Of a DNA stretch of 64,000 bases, positions 22,784 to 32,430 are shown piece after piece. A program made the translations under genes and the position numbers. The DNA is from Streptomyces sp. ISL-94 (lineage in GTDB: Bacteria > Actinomycetota > Actinomycetes > Streptomycetales > Streptomycetaceae), in contig NZ_JAGGOZ010000009.1 of assembly GCF_018614075.1 (NCBI RefSeq), positions 1-64,000 on the forward strand, in the 5' to 3' direction. The notes beneath the pieces were generated by a model. The model did not search any database. It was given only the letters and a program-made list of their open reading frames with translations, and was not told where the DNA came from. Within the stretch, counting starts at the first letter, position 1. Each line of letters starts with the position of its first letter.

Positions 22784-24466
22784 ATGCGGATGCCGCTCGC
22801 CCGCCTCGCAGCCGCCGCGGCGGGGTTCTCCCTCACCCTGTGCACCGGGGCCACCGCCGTCCCCGCGGCCGCCGCCCCGCTCGCGCGGCCGCTCCCGCGC
22901 CCGGCCGGGGCCGCCCTGCCCCTCCCGCCCGGCGGCGCCGCCGCGGAGGCGGGCGCCGAGCTCGCCGCCCGCCGCGCCGCCGCCACCGGCCTCGGCTTCG
23001 GGCCCTGCCCGCACGTCGAGGGGCTGCCCGGCCCCATCCGGTGCGCGACCCTGCGCGTGCCGCTCGACTACGCCCGCCCCGTCGGCCCGCAGATCTCACT
23101 CACCGTCAGCCGCGTCCCGGCGAGCGGCGCCCTCGGCGCCCCCCGGCAAGGCGCCCTCGTCCACAACCCCGGCGGCCCCGGCGCCTCCGGCATGCGCTTC
23201 CCGCTCCTCGCCGAGGCGCCGGGCTGGGGGCGGATCGCCGCCGCCTACGACCTCGTCGGCTACGCACCGCGCGGAGTCGGCCGCTCCGCCCCGCTCTCCT
23301 GCCAGGACCCCGCCGCCCGCGGCACCACCCAGGTCCCGGCCGAGCCCTCCCCCGCGTACAAGCGGCAGCGTGTCGCCGCCGCCCGGGCCTACGCCCGCGG
23401 CTGCGCCCTGCGGGCGGGCCCGGCCCTGCCCCACTACACGACCCTGGACAACGTCCGCGACCTGCACGTGCTGCGGGCCGCCCTCGGCGAGGACCGGCTG
23501 AGCTTCCTGGGCTCCTCGTACGGCACCTACCTGGGCGCGGTCTACGCCACCCTCCACCCGGGCCGCGTCCGGCGCATGGTCCTCGACTCGGCGGTCGATC
23601 CCGACCCGAGCCGCGTCTGGTACCGCAACACCCTCGACCAGGCACGGGCGTTCGAGCACCGCTGGTACGACTTCCGCGCCTGGGCCGCCCGCCACCACGA
23701 CACGTACGGACTCGGCTCCACCCCGGCGGCCGTACAGGCGAGCTACGAACGGGTCCGGGACGCGGTGGCCCGTACCCCCGCCGGCGGGTCCGTCGGGACC
23801 GGCGAACTCCAAGCCGCCTACCTCCAGGCCGCGTACGACGACGACGTCTGGCCGGAGCGGGCGGCGACCCTGGCGGCCTTCCTGCGCGGCGATCCGGGCC
23901 CGCTGACCGGGCAGGCCGCCCCGGACCCGGCCGCGGCGGCCGGCGCCGAGAACGCGACGGCGGTCTACACGGCGGTGCTGTGCAACGACGCTCCCTGGCC
24001 CGGCGACTGGGAGACCTGGGACCGCGACCACACCGAACTGGCCCGCACGGCCCCCTTCGGGGCCTGGGCCCACGCCTTCCTGAACCTGCCGTGCGCCTAC
24101 TGGCCGGTGCGGGCACGGCAGCAGCCGGTCGAGGTGGGGATCGCGGCGGGGGCCCGGGCCGCCCGGCTCCCCGGCACGCTGATCGTCGCGGCGGAGCGGG
24201 ACGGGGCGACCCCGTACCCGGGCGCGCTGGAGCTTCAGCGGCGGCTCGGCGGCGGGGCCGCGCTGGTCACGGAGCGCGGGGCCGGCACCCACGGGGTGTT
24301 CGGCGGACGCAATGGCTGCGTGGACCGTCACGTGGAGCGGTATCTGCTGACAGGTGACACCCCGGGGTGGCGTGTCACGTGTGCGCCGCATCCGGAGCCC
24401 GCACCGGTGTCGCTGGACGACGGGGCGGCAAGCGCCCGCAGGGCACTGCTGCCGCCTGTCGTCTGA
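22784..24466 (+). CDS. Secreted alpha/beta hydrolase, tripeptidyl aminopeptidase type
   Basis: The 560-residue protein has a signal peptide (residues 1 to about 31, ending AVPAAAA). It matches the Streptomyces SlpD/SlpE and tripeptidyl aminopeptidase family. LVHNPGGPGASGM is the oxyanion region, YDLVGYAPRGVGRSAPLSC is typical, the nucleophile elbow is SFLGSSYGTYLG (Ser near 246), the Asp is expected near ERDGATPYPGA, and the His in GAGTHGVFGG. It should cleave short peptides from the N-terminus outside the cell. Ser usually sits in GxSYGT here, and that is intact. The ATG follows GAAGG at about seven bases. Confidence 0.88.
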   Translation: MRMPLARLAAAAAGFSLTLCTGATAVPAAAAPLARPLPRPAGAALPLPPGGAAAEAGAELAARRAAATGLGFGPCPHVEGLPGPIRCATLRVPLDYARPVGPQISLTVSRVPASGALGAPRQGALVHNPGGPGASGMRFPLLAEAPGWGRIAAAYDLVGYAPRGVGRSAPLSCQDPAARGTTQVPAEPSPAYKRQRVAAARAYARGCALRAGPALPHYTTLDNVRDLHVLRAALGEDRLSFLGSSYGTYLGAVYATLHPGRVRRMVLDSAVDPDPSRVWYRNTLDQARAFEHRWYDFRAWAARHHDTYGLGSTPAAVQASYERVRDAVARTPAGGSVGTGELQAAYLQAAYDDDVWPERAATLAAFLRGDPGPLTGQAAPDPAAAAGAENATAVYTAVLCNDAPWPGDWETWDRDHTELARTAPFGAWAHAFLNLPCAYWPVRARQQPVEVGIAAGARAARLPGTLIVAAERDGATPYPGALELQRRLGGGAALVTERGAGTHGVFGGRNGCVDRHVERYLLTGDTPGWRVTCAPHPEPAPVSLDDGAASARRALLPPVV

Positions 24467-24520
24467 ACTTCCGGGCGGGATCTCCGGCTGCGTCGTTTCG
24501 GGGGCAGGGCCTCCCGATCC

Positions 24521-24544
24521 ACCGGAGAAGGTCAGTCCTCCGGT
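24521..24544. terminator. Hairpin between convergent hydrolase and hemQ
   Basis: ACCGGAG and CTCCGGT form a 7-bp stem with a 10-base loop midway between the two convergent stop codons. It could serve both strands. Confidence 0.45.
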
Positions 24545-24564
24545 CCTTCCCCCCAGGGGAGGTA

Positions 24565-25278
24565 TCAGGCGAGCCCGGCCACCAGATCGGCGACGGACTT
24601 GCGGCGCCCGGTGTAGAAGGGCACCTCTTCGCGGACGTGCATACGGGCCTCGGAGGCACGCAGGTGACGCATGAGGTCCACGATGCGGTAGAGCTCGTCG
24701 GCCTCGAAGGCCAGCAGCCACTCGTAGTCGCCCAGCGAGAAGGAGGCGACGGTGTTGGCCCGCACGTCGGGGTAGCCGCGGGCCATCTTGCCGTGGTCGG
24801 CGAGCATGCGGCGGCGGTCCTCGTCGGGCAGCAGGTACCAGTCGTAGCTGCGCACGAAGGGGTACACGCTGACGTAGTCGCGGGCGACCTCGTCGGCCAG
24901 GAAGGCCGGGATGTGCGACTTGTTGAACTCGGCCGGGCGGTGCAGGGCCATGTTCGACCACACCGGCTCCAGCGCGCGGCCCAGCTTGGTGCGGCGGAAC
25001 AGGTTGTACGCGGTCTGCAGCTCGTCCGAGGTCTCCGCGTGCCACCAGATCATGATGTCCGCGTCGGCGCGCAGGCCGGAGACGTCATAGGTGCCGCGGA
25101 CGGTGATGTCCTTGGCGGCCAGCTGGTCGAACAGCTCCTGGACCTCGTCGGCGTAGCCGGCGCGGTTCTCGGGCAGAACGTCCTTCAGCTTGAAGACGGA
25201 CCACAGGGTGTAGCGGATGACCTCGTTGAGGTCCTTCGCCTTCTTCCCCGCATTGGGAATCTTCTCTGGTGCAGTCAT
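24565..25278 (-). CDS. hemQ: Coproheme decarboxylase (HemQ/ChdC)
   Basis: This 237-residue chlorite-dismutase-family protein performs the last step of the coproporphyrin-dependent heme route, turning coproheme to heme b with peroxide. Typical segments are [10 protein letters not shown] near the N-terminus, [36 protein letters not shown] (with the catalytic Tyr region) and [34 protein letters not shown] follows. It starts 22 bp after hemG ends on the same strand, so the two are co-expressed. Confidence 0.95.
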   Translation of the reverse strand: MTAPEKIPNAGKKAKDLNEVIRYTLWSVFKLKDVLPENRAGYADEVQELFDQLAAKDITVRGTYDVSGLRADADIMIWWHAETSDELQTAYNLFRRTKLGRALEPVWSNMALHRPAEFNKSHIPAFLADEVARDYVSVYPFVRSYDWYLLPDEDRRRMLADHGKMARGYPDVRANTVASFSLGDYEWLLAFEADELYRIVDLMRHLRASEARMHVREEVPFYTGRRKSVADLVAGLA

Positions 25279-25300
25279 GTGCCTATTGTCCCAGTGCCGA

Positions 25301-26758
25301 TCAGTGCTCTGTGCCAGGGGTGCCGAACGAGGCGATGACGGCGTCCGCGGCCTTGCCGGCACTGGCGACGCACGCCGGGATGCCCACCCCGTCGTAGAGC
25401 GCGCCGCACACGGCGAGGCCGGGCAGGGCCGCGACCGCGGTACGGATCCGGGCCACCCGGGAGAGATGGCCGACCGGGTACTGCGGCAGCCCGCCATCCC
25501 AGCGGGTGACGGTGGAGGCCACCGGACGGGCCGCGAGGCCCACGGCCGCGCCGAGGTCGGCCAGGGAGACCTCGACCAGTTCCGCGTCCTCCCGCTCCAG
25601 TTCGCCCTCGTCCCCGTAGCGGCCCACGGAGGTCCGCAGCAGGAAAAGGTCCGGATCGGCCCCTGCCCAGGCCCACTTGTTGCTGGAGAAGGTGGACGCC
25701 TTGATGGTCCGGCCGTCGACGGGCGGTACGAGGAATCCGCTGGCGCCGCCCCCGGTGACGGAGGCCGGCAGGTCGGAGCGGCGGAAGGCCATCGTGACCA
25801 GGGCCATCGAGGCGTATTCGACCCCGCGCAGCTCGGCCGCGGCGGCGGGCGCGAGCCCGTCGAGCAGCCGGGCGGCCGGCCCGGCCGGGGTGGCCACGAT
25901 CACGCCGTCGGCCTCGATGACCTCGGTGGACCCGGCGCCGGCCACGACCCGCCAGCCGCCGGTCGTACGGGTGACCTCGCGCACGGGGGTGTCGAGGAGG
26001 ATCCGCGCCCCGGCCGCCCGGCAGGCCTCGGCGACGGCGATCGGGAGCCGTCCGATACCGCCGTCGATGCCGGCGAAGACGGGGCCGGCCGCCTGGGGGG
26101 TCTGCTCCGCCCGGCGCTGCAGTTCCCGTACGCCCTCGCCCAGCGAGCGGTGCGTGCGGGCGGCCTCGAAGAGCTGGGGCACGGCGGCCCGCATCGAGAT
26201 GCGGTAGGCGTCGCCCGCGTAGACCCCGCCGAGCAGCGGTTCCACGAGCCGGTCGACGACCTCGCGGCCCAGCCGGGCGGCGACGTACGCGCCGACCGCG
26301 ACGTCCTCGCCGATCTCGGTGGGCGGCAGGGCGCCTTCGGCCTCGATCCGGGCCAGGCCCTCGCGCGAGAGCACCCCGGACGCGGCGAGCGGCCCCAGGT
26401 CGCCGGGGACCCCCATGACGTGGCCGCGCGGCATCGGCCGCAGTGCGCCCCGGGTCCACAGGTGGGCGGTGGCGGTGGCGGGCGCCTGGAGGGCTTCGCC
26501 GAGGCCCACGGCCCGGGCGAGGTCCACGGCTTCGGGGCGGCGGGCGAGCACGGACTCGGCGCCGAGGTCGACGGGGGCGCCGGCGAGCTCGCCGGACCGC
26601 AGCTTGCCGCCGAGCCGGTGGCCGGCCTCCAGCAGCGTGACGCGGACGCCCTGGGAGAGGAGCCGGTGGGCTGCCGCGAGGCCCGCGATGCCACCGCCGA
26701 TGACGACGACATGGCCCGTGCTGCCGGGTCCGTCCGTACGCATGTCCGCTTCGTGCAT
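25301..26758 (-). CDS. hemG: Coproporphyrinogen/protoporphyrinogen oxidase (HemG/HemY type, CgoX)
   Basis: The 485-residue FAD enzyme starts with a dinucleotide-binding fold [20 protein letters not shown] and [12 protein letters not shown]. It ends with the second FAD contact [24 protein letters not shown] sequence (here [13 protein letters not shown]). In actinobacteria this family oxidises coproporphyrinogen III to coproporphyrin III, matching its partner hem[21 protein letters not shown] is a family signature. ATG 26758 is used; GTG 26764 and ATG 26743 are alternatives, and no strong ribosome-binding site decides between them. Confidence 0.92.
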   Translation of the reverse strand: MHEADMRTDGPGSTGHVVVIGGGIAGLAAAHRLLSQGVRVTLLEAGHRLGGKLRSGELAGAPVDLGAESVLARRPEAVDLARAVGLGEALQAPATATAHLWTRGALRPMPRGHVMGVPGDLGPLAASGVLSREGLARIEAEGALPPTEIGEDVAVGAYVAARLGREVVDRLVEPLLGGVYAGDAYRISMRAAVPQLFEAARTHRSLGEGVRELQRRAEQTPQAAGPVFAGIDGGIGRLPIAVAEACRAAGARILLDTPVREVTRTTGGWRVVAGAGSTEVIEADGVIVATPAGPAARLLDGLAPAAAAELRGVEYASMALVTMAFRRSDLPASVTGGGASGFLVPPVDGRTIKASTFSSNKWAWAGADPDLFLLRTSVGRYGDEGELEREDAELVEVSLADLGAAVGLAARPVASTVTRWDGGLPQYPVGHLSRVARIRTAVAALPGLAVCGALYDGVGIPACVASAGKAADAVIASFGTPGTEH

Positions 26759-26908
26759 GGACACATCGTCTCAGACCGCTCCTTGGCCGATCACCGAGGC
26801 CGGACCGTGACCGCATCGGGACCGGCCCGGGACCGGGGAAGCGAAACCCGCGACGGGGCTCTGTGCGTCGAAACGGCAACACCAGCCGAACCTCGGGGGT
26901 TTACAGCG

Positions 26909-27907
26909 ATGCACACCCGGAACAGACAGCGCTCCGCGGCCGCCCTGGCCGCCCTCTCCCTGGCCGGGGCGCTCGCGCTCACCGGCTGCGGCGCCGCCGG
27001 CACGGACCACGCGGCCGACAAGGCGGCGGTCGCGCCCGCGCAGGACAGCAAGGCCCAGGAAGGTGCGAAGGGGGCCGCGGCGGCTCCCTCGGCGGCGCCC
27101 GCGACGGGCGACAAGGGCGCGCAGCAGCCGGCCGTGGTCCGGCCCCACGTCATCCGTACGGCGACGCTCGGCATCGAGACCGCCGACGCCCAGAAGACGC
27201 TCGCCGCGGCCCGTGCGGCGGCGGACGGCGCGGGCGGCTACGTCGGCAACGAGTCCACTAAACGCGGCCAGGACGGCCGGATGACCTCGACCCTGACCAT
27301 GCGGGTGCCGGGCGAGCGCTACGACGCGGTGCTCGGGGCCATGGAGGGCAGCGGAAAGCTCCTCCACCGCAAGGTCGACGCGCAGGACGTCACCGAGAAG
27401 GTCGCCGACATCGGCAGCCGCGTCGCCTCGCAACAGGCCAGCGTGGCCCGGGTGCGGGAGATGATGGGCAGGGCCTCGGCCCTGAGCGAGGTGGTGATGC
27501 TCGAGAGCGAGCTGAGCCGGCGCCAGTCCGACCTGGAGTCGCTGCTGGCGCAGCAGACGGCGCTGAAGGACCAGACCTCGCTGGGCACGATCACGCTGGA
27601 GGTGTCGGAACCGGCCGCGAAGCCGGTGGGGGAGGAGGAGAAGGAGTCCTCCTTCATGGACGCCCTGCGCGGCGGCTGGGGGGTCTTCCTGACGGTCCTG
27701 CGCTTCCTGACGCTGGCGGTGGGCGCGCTGCTGCCGTTCGCGCTGGCCGCCGCGCTGGTGGGCCTGGGCTACCGGCTGTACCGGCGGCTGCGTCCGGCGC
27801 GGCGCAGGACGGGACTGGTCCCGAAGCGGGTATCGGTCCCGGCGGCCCGGGCGGCGGCTTCGGACACCGGGCCCGCCGCGGACACCGAGGCCCGCGTACA
27901 GGACTGA
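26909..27907 (+). CDS. DUF4349 lipoprotein
   Basis: A 332-residue lipoprotein: the signal LAALSLAGALALTGC has a clear lipobox (LTGC near residue 26). An Ala/Lys/Pro-rich linker follows. The DUF4349 domain starts near IRTATLGIETADAQKTLAAA and contains GGYVGNESTKRGQDGRMTST and MRVPGERYDAVL. A long predicted coiled coil follows (about 165-225: SRVASQQASVARVREMM, SELSRRQSDLESLLAQQTAL). A C-terminal membrane segment (about 265-290) ends in an Arg-rich cytoplasmic tail. It would thus be attached at both ends. The function is unknown. It is divergent from hemG. Confidence 0.88.
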   Translation: MHTRNRQRSAAALAALSLAGALALTGCGAAGTDHAADKAAVAPAQDSKAQEGAKGAAAAPSAAPATGDKGAQQPAVVRPHVIRTATLGIETADAQKTLAAARAAADGAGGYVGNESTKRGQDGRMTSTLTMRVPGERYDAVLGAMEGSGKLLHRKVDAQDVTEKVADIGSRVASQQASVARVREMMGRASALSEVVMLESELSRRQSDLESLLAQQTALKDQTSLGTITLEVSEPAAKPVGEEEKESSFMDALRGGWGVFLTVLRFLTLAVGALLPFALAAALVGLGYRLYRRLRPARRRTGLVPKRVSVPAARAAASDTGPAADTEARVQD

Positions 27908-27966
27908 ACGCACGTTCGCCCGTAGCGTGTTCCCCATCCGATGACGGTGAAGGGGCGGTACGGGCC

Positions 27967-29358
27967 ATGGCGACGGCGGCGAAGGAACGACTGGTGGTGG
28001 TCGGCGGTGACGCGGCGGGGATGTCCGCCGCGTCACAGGCCCGGCGGCTCAAGGGGCCGGACGAGTTGGAGATCGTCGCCTTCGAGCGCGGGCACTTCAC
28101 CTCCTACTCCGCGTGCGGCATCCCGTACTGGATCGGCGGCCGGGTCGCCGAGCGCGACGACCTGATCGCCCGCACCCCCGAGGAGCACCGGGCCCGCGGC
28201 ATCGACCTGCGCACCCGTACCGAGGTCGTGGAGCTGGACCTCGCGGGCGGGCGGGTCCGCGCCCGCGATCTCGACAGCGGTTCCGAATCCTGGACGCGCT
28301 ACGACAAGCTCGTCCTGGCGACCGGCGCCCGCCCGGTCCGCCCCCGCCTCCCCGGCATCGGCGCGCACGGGGTCCACGGCATCCAGAGCCTGGACGACGG
28401 CCAGCGCCTGATGGGCACGCTGGAGCGTACGGAGGGCCGCCGGGCGGTCGTGGTCGGCGCGGGCTACATCGGCGTGGAGATGGCCGAGGCCCTGATCGGC
28501 CGGGGCTACGAGGTCACCGTCCTGCACCGCGGCGAGCAGCCGATGTCCACGCTGGACCCGGACATGGGCGGCCTGGTGCACAGCGCGATGAACGGCATGG
28601 GGATCCGTACGGTCTCGGGCGCCGAGGTGACGAAGATCCTCGAAGACGGGGAGGGCCGGGTCCGCGCGGTGGCCACGGCGGCCGGCGAGGAGTACCCGGC
28701 GGACGTGGTCGTGCTCGGCATGGGCGTGGAGCCGCGCACGGCCCTGGCCCGGGCGGCCGGGCTCCCGCTCGGCCCGTCGGGCGGCATCCTCACGGACCTG
28801 TCGATGCGGGTCCGCGGTCACGAGAACATCTGGTCGGGCGGCGACTGCGTGGAGGTGCTGGACCTGGTCGCGGGCCGCACCCGGCACATCCCGCTGGGCA
28901 CGCACGCCAACAAGCACGGCCAGGTCATCGGCTCGGGCGTGGGCGGCGGCTACGCGACGTTCCCGGGGGTCGTGGGCACGGCGGTCAGCAAGGTGTGCGA
29001 CCTGGAGATCGCCCGTACGGGGCTGCGCGAGCGGGACGCGCTGGAGGCCGGGCTCCGCTTCGTCACCGCCACCATCCGCTCGACGAACACGGCGGGCTAC
29101 TACCCGGGCGCGGCGGAGATGACGGTGAAGATGCTGGCGGAGCGGCGCACCGGGCGCCTCCTCGGCGTGCAGATCGTGGGCGGCGCCGGTTCCGCGAAGC
29201 GGGTGGACATCGCGGCGGTCGCCTTGACGGCGGGCATGACGGTGGAGCAGGTCGTGGCGCTCGACCTGGGCTACGCGCCGCCGTTCTCCCCGGTCTGGGA
29301 CCCCGTCCTGGTGGCGGCCCGCAAGGCGGTATCGGCGGTGCGGGCGGCGGGGGTGTAG
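27967..29358 (+). CDS. CoA-disulfide reductase-like FAD/NAD(P)-dependent oxidoreductase
   Basis: This 463-residue flavoprotein has the FAD motif LVVVGGDAAGMSAASQARR, the single redox Cys in SYSACGIPYWIGG (about residue 45), the NAD(P) motif AVVVGAGYIGVEMAEAL (about 160) and GGDCVEVLDLV (about 297). A C-terminal dimerisation domain has NTAGYYPGA and GVQIVGGAGSAKRVD. The single Cys places it with CoA-disulfide reductases and NADH oxidases rather than dithiol reductases. Its natural substrate is not evident. It is preceded by only 59 bp from the DUF4349 gene. Confidence 0.88.
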   Translation: MATAAKERLVVVGGDAAGMSAASQARRLKGPDELEIVAFERGHFTSYSACGIPYWIGGRVAERDDLIARTPEEHRARGIDLRTRTEVVELDLAGGRVRARDLDSGSESWTRYDKLVLATGARPVRPRLPGIGAHGVHGIQSLDDGQRLMGTLERTEGRRAVVVGAGYIGVEMAEALIGRGYEVTVLHRGEQPMSTLDPDMGGLVHSAMNGMGIRTVSGAEVTKILEDGEGRVRAVATAAGEEYPADVVVLGMGVEPRTALARAAGLPLGPSGGILTDLSMRVRGHENIWSGGDCVEVLDLVAGRTRHIPLGTHANKHGQVIGSGVGGGYATFPGVVGTAVSKVCDLEIARTGLRERDALEAGLRFVTATIRSTNTAGYYPGAAEMTVKMLAERRTGRLLGVQIVGGAGSAKRVDIAAVALTAGMTVEQVVALDLGYAPPFSPVWDPVLVAARKAVSAVRAAGV

Positions 29359-29403
29359 GCGGCCCTGCGGGGCTGGTCCCCTACCCGCTCTTCCACCGCC
29401 CGT

Positions 29404-29469
29404 CGCCTCAAACGCCGGCGGGGCTGGACTGCCCGGAGGGCGATTTCAGCCCCGCCGGCGTTTGAGGCG
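29404..29469. repeat. Perfect 23-bp inverted repeat of the CAAACGCCGG element
   Basis: Arm one (29404-29426) begins CGCCTCAAACGCCGGCGGGG. Its exact reverse complement lies at 29447-29469 and ends GGCGTTTGAGGCG. The two are separated by 20 bases. The element sits between convergent genes and can fold into a strong cruciform or RNA hairpin, acting as a two-way terminator. It is the same element as the copies at 9.5-10.1 kb. Confidence 0.85.
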
Positions 29470-29501
29470 CGGGGTCCGGGGCAGCGCCCCGGCAACGGCG
29501 C

Positions 29502-30605
29502 TCAGCGCTCGGTCTGGGTGTGGACGTAGTCCACCAGGCGGGTCAGGGCGTCCGGGTCCGTCGTCGGGAGGACGCCGTGGCCCAGGTTGAAGACGTGGCC
29601 CTCCAGGCCTGCGGCCGCGGTCAGGACCTCGTCGGTCTTGGCGCGCACTGCCTCCTCGGTGGAGAACAGCACGGCCGGGTCCAGGTTCCCCTGGAGCGCC
29701 TTGCCCGGGCCCACCCGGCGGACGGCCTCGTCCATCGGGATGCGCCAGTCGACGCCCATGACGTCCGCGCCGGCCTCGCCCATCAGGCCCAGCAGCTCGC
29801 CCGTGCCCACGCCGAAGTGGATCCGCGGGACCCCGTACGAGGCGACGGACTCGAAGACCTTCGCCGAGGCCGGCATGACCGAGCGGCGGTAGTCCGCCGG
29901 GGCGAGCGCGCCGACCCAGGAGTCGAAGAGCTGGACGGCGGAGACGCCCGCCTCGATCTGGACCTTCAGGAAGGCGGAGGTGATCTCCGCGAGGCGGTCG
30001 AGCAGGTCCGCCCACAGCTGCGGGTCCCCGTACATCAGGGCCTTGGTGTGCTCGTGGTTCTTCGAGGGGCCGCCCTCGACCAGGTAGCTCGCGAGGGTGA
30101 AAGGCGCGCCCGCGAATCCGATCAACGGCGTGGAGCCCAGTTCACCCGTAAGCATGCCGATCGCCTCGGTGACGTACGGGACGTCCTCGGGGGTGAGGTC
30201 GCGCAGCTGTGCGAGGTCCTCGCGGCGGCGGATCGGCTGGGCGACGACCGGGCCGATGCCCGGCTTGATGTCCAGGTCGACGCCGATGGCCTTCAGCGGG
30301 ACCACGATGTCGGAGAAGAAGATCGCCGCGTCCACCTTGTGGCGGCGCACCGGCTGGAGCGTGATCTCGGTGACCAGGTCGGGCCGCATGCAGGACTCCA
30401 GCATCTGCGTGCCCTCGCGCAGCTTGCGGTACTCCGGGAGCGAGCGCCCCGCCTGCCTCATGAACCACACGGGGGTGTGCGGCACCGGCTCCCGCCGGCA
30501 CGCCTTCAGGAAGGCGGAATCGTACGTCTGGCTCGGCTGGCCCGTCACTGGGGTCTCCCCGGCGCCGGCGGAGCCTGGCGCGAGGGGAAGGTCGTTGGCG
30601 CTCAC
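29502..30605 (-). CDS. hemE: Uroporphyrinogen decarboxylase
   Basis: The 367-residue HemE removes four carboxyl groups from uroporphyrinogen III to give coproporphyrinogen III, the substrate of the HemG in this window. Signatures are [19 protein letters not shown] with the conserved [21 protein letters not shown] with the catalytic Asp, [25 protein letters not shown] and [16 protein letters not shown] 30605 ([10 protein letters not shown]) is the likely start. No clear Shine-Dalgarno precedes it. It is divergent from the DUF3000 gene. Confidence 0.95.
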   Translation of the reverse strand: MSANDLPLAPGSAGAGETPVTGQPSQTYDSAFLKACRREPVPHTPVWFMRQAGRSLPEYRKLREGTQMLESCMRPDLVTEITLQPVRRHKVDAAIFFSDIVVPLKAIGVDLDIKPGIGPVVAQPIRRREDLAQLRDLTPEDVPYVTEAIGMLTGELGSTPLIGFAGAPFTLASYLVEGGPSKNHEHTKALMYGDPQLWADLLDRLAEITSAFLKVQIEAGVSAVQLFDSWVGALAPADYRRSVMPASAKVFESVASYGVPRIHFGVGTGELLGLMGEAGADVMGVDWRIPMDEAVRRVGPGKALQGNLDPAVLFSTEEAVRAKTDEVLTAAAGLEGHVFNLGHGVLPTTDPDALTRLVDYVHTQTER

Positions 30606-30696
30606 GACCCAAATCTTCGCACGTATGAAGAAGTGCCCGGCCCGGCGCGGGTGTCCCTGCGCCGTACGGGCGCACATACCGCCTAGTCTTCCCCGC

Positions 30697-31353
30697 ATGG
30701 CTGCGGCTCAGGGACGATTTTCAGATGGCGCTGACGGTATGGACAGCGCGAAGGAGAGCTCCGTCCCGCTCCCGTTCCGCCGGGCGGTCGACGGCTTGAA
30801 GAAGGCGCGGCTGCGTCCGGGGATCGAGATCGACCCGACGAAGCCGCCGCAGAGGCTGGCACCGCACGCCTATGCGCTGGAGGCAGCGGTGGTGGAGGGG
30901 GAGGACGACCTGGCCGACGGCCGGCTCATCCTGCTCCACGACCCGGCCGGGCACGACGCCTGGCAGGGGACCTTCCGCCTGGTGACGCTCGTACGGGCGG
31001 AGCTGGAGCCGGAGATGGCCGCGGACCCGCTCCTCCCCGAGGTGTGCTGGTCCTGGCTGACGGGGGCACTGGACGCGCGCGGGCTGACGTACGGGGAGGC
31101 GAGCGGGACCGTGACCATGGCGAGCTCGCACTACTTCGGCGGGCTCGCGGAGCGGCGGCCGGCGACGCAGATCGAGATCAGAGCCTCGTGGACACCGCGC
31201 GAGGGGGTGGGCGGGGTGCCGGACACCTCGGCGCACCTGGCGGCGTGGTGCGAGCTGCTGTGCCAGGTCGCGGGGCTGCCTCCGGTGGGGCCGACGGACA
31301 GCGCGACGGGCGTGGTCTCCCTGCCACAGCGGCGCGGTCCGCACCACCCGTAG
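30697..31353 (+). CDS. DUF3000 family protein
   Basis: A 218-residue actinobacterial protein of the DUF3000 family. Recognisable parts are [53 protein letters not shown] and [30 protein letters not shown] and a final [13 protein letters not shown] complete it. The function is unknown, but the gene sits between hemE and whiI as in other streptomycetes. ATG 30697 is chosen because TAGTCT (30684-30689) is a good -10 box placing transcription start at that ATG. A later ATG at 30739 is the alternative. Confidence 0.87.
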   Translation: MAAAQGRFSDGADGMDSAKESSVPLPFRRAVDGLKKARLRPGIEIDPTKPPQRLAPHAYALEAAVVEGEDDLADGRLILLHDPAGHDAWQGTFRLVTLVRAELEPEMAADPLLPEVCWSWLTGALDARGLTYGEASGTVTMASSHYFGGLAERRPATQIEIRASWTPREGVGGVPDTSAHLAAWCELLCQVAGLPPVGPTDSATGVVSLPQRRGPHHP

Positions 31354-31521
31354 GCGCAGGGCCGTACGGCCGGGCCCGAGACCGGCCTGGAAGCGAACGG
31401 CCGGTCGAAGTCCGCAACGGGGTGTCGGAACAGGGCGTCCGTTGTGGGCTTCTGATCACCCTATGATCGATCGTGCGTCCGAATTGCCCGAATTGTTACT
31501 CACCAAATCGTGATCATTCCC

Positions 31522-31549
31522 TAAAGCCGGGCGGGTGACGTGCCGAAGG
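31522..31549 (+). promoter_or_regulatory. Sigma-WhiG-type promoter upstream of whiI
   Basis: TAAA (31522-31525), 16 bases, then GCCGAAGG (31542-31549) matches the FliA/WhiG consensus TAAA-N15/16-GCCGATAA well. It lies 79 bp before the whiI start. whiI is a known sigma-WhiG target in S. coelicolor, so the match agrees with established regulation. Confidence 0.75.
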
Positions 31550-31627
31550 AGTCAGTGACCATCCGCACGGTTCGCACCGGCTTCCTTCCCCGAGCCGGCC
31601 GTCCCGCCACTCCCCCAGGAGGCCTAG

Positions 31628-32290
31628 GTGTCCGTTCTTCTCGAGCAGCCCGCAAGCCTGGTCGCCTACCGCCCGAACAAGCCGACGGCCATGGTCGTCG
31701 TGGCCGACCCGCGCGTCCGTTCCACCGTGACCCGCCATCTGTGGGCCCTCGGAGTACGTGATGTGATCGAGGCGTCGTCCATCGCGGAGGCCCGCCCCCG
31801 CGTCGGCAGCCCGCGCGACATCTGCGTGGCCGACGTACACCTGCCCGACGGTTCCGGTCTCACCCTGCTCTCCGAGACCCGTGCCGCGGGCTGGCCCAAC
31901 GGCCTGGCCCTGTCGGCCGCCGACGACATCGGCGCCGTACGCAACGCCCTCGCCGGCGGTGTGAAGGGCTACGTCGTCACCGGTACGCGCACCAACATCG
32001 GACTCCCCACCCGGCCCGGCGCCGCCCCCATCGGCGCTGCCGCCGCCCGTATGCACCGCCGCCCCCCGGGTGCCCCGAGCCACCCGGGCGGCTACCGAGA
32101 GCTCTCCGGCCGCGAGGTCGAGGTCCTGCGCCTCGTGGCGGAGGGCCAGTCCAACAAGGCCATCGGCGTTTCGATGGGCCTGTCCGCCCTGACCGTCAAG
32201 TCCCACCTCGCCCGGATCGCCCGCAAGCTGGGCACCGGCGACCGGGCCGGGATGGTCGCCGTCGCCCTGCGGACCGGGATCATCCACTGA
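31628..32290 (+). CDS. whiI: WhiI-type atypical response regulator
   Basis: This 220-residue protein has a receiver-like domain (about 20-125) and a LuxR-type HTH (about 155-215: LSGREVEVLRLVAEGQSNKA, TVKSHLARIARKLGTGDRAG). The receiver keeps the phospho-acceptor-like D69 (CVADVHLPDGSG) but has lost part of the acidic pocket (AD at 26-27) and the conserved Lys (GYVVTGT instead of K-P). That is the hallmark of WhiI, an orphan regulator that works with BldM during sporulation septation. Neighbours hemE, DUF3000 and RNase D support orthology. GTG 31628 has AGGAGG six bases upstream. Confidence 0.9.
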   Translation: MSVLLEQPASLVAYRPNKPTAMVVVADPRVRSTVTRHLWALGVRDVIEASSIAEARPRVGSPRDICVADVHLPDGSGLTLLSETRAAGWPNGLALSAADDIGAVRNALAGGVKGYVVTGTRTNIGLPTRPGAAPIGAAAARMHRRPPGAPSHPGGYRELSGREVEVLRLVAEGQSNKAIGVSMGLSALTVKSHLARIARKLGTGDRAGMVAVALRTGIIH

Positions 32291-32430
32291 CCGCGGGCGG
32301 CCGGAACTCCCGGATAGCAGGCCGGGACCGCCGTCCGGAATACCCCCGGAAAACTCCCCGCATACTCATCGCGCCCGTCGACGGAACGTTCCGGCGACGG
32401 GCGCCCCGTATCCACGGATACCCTTGACCG

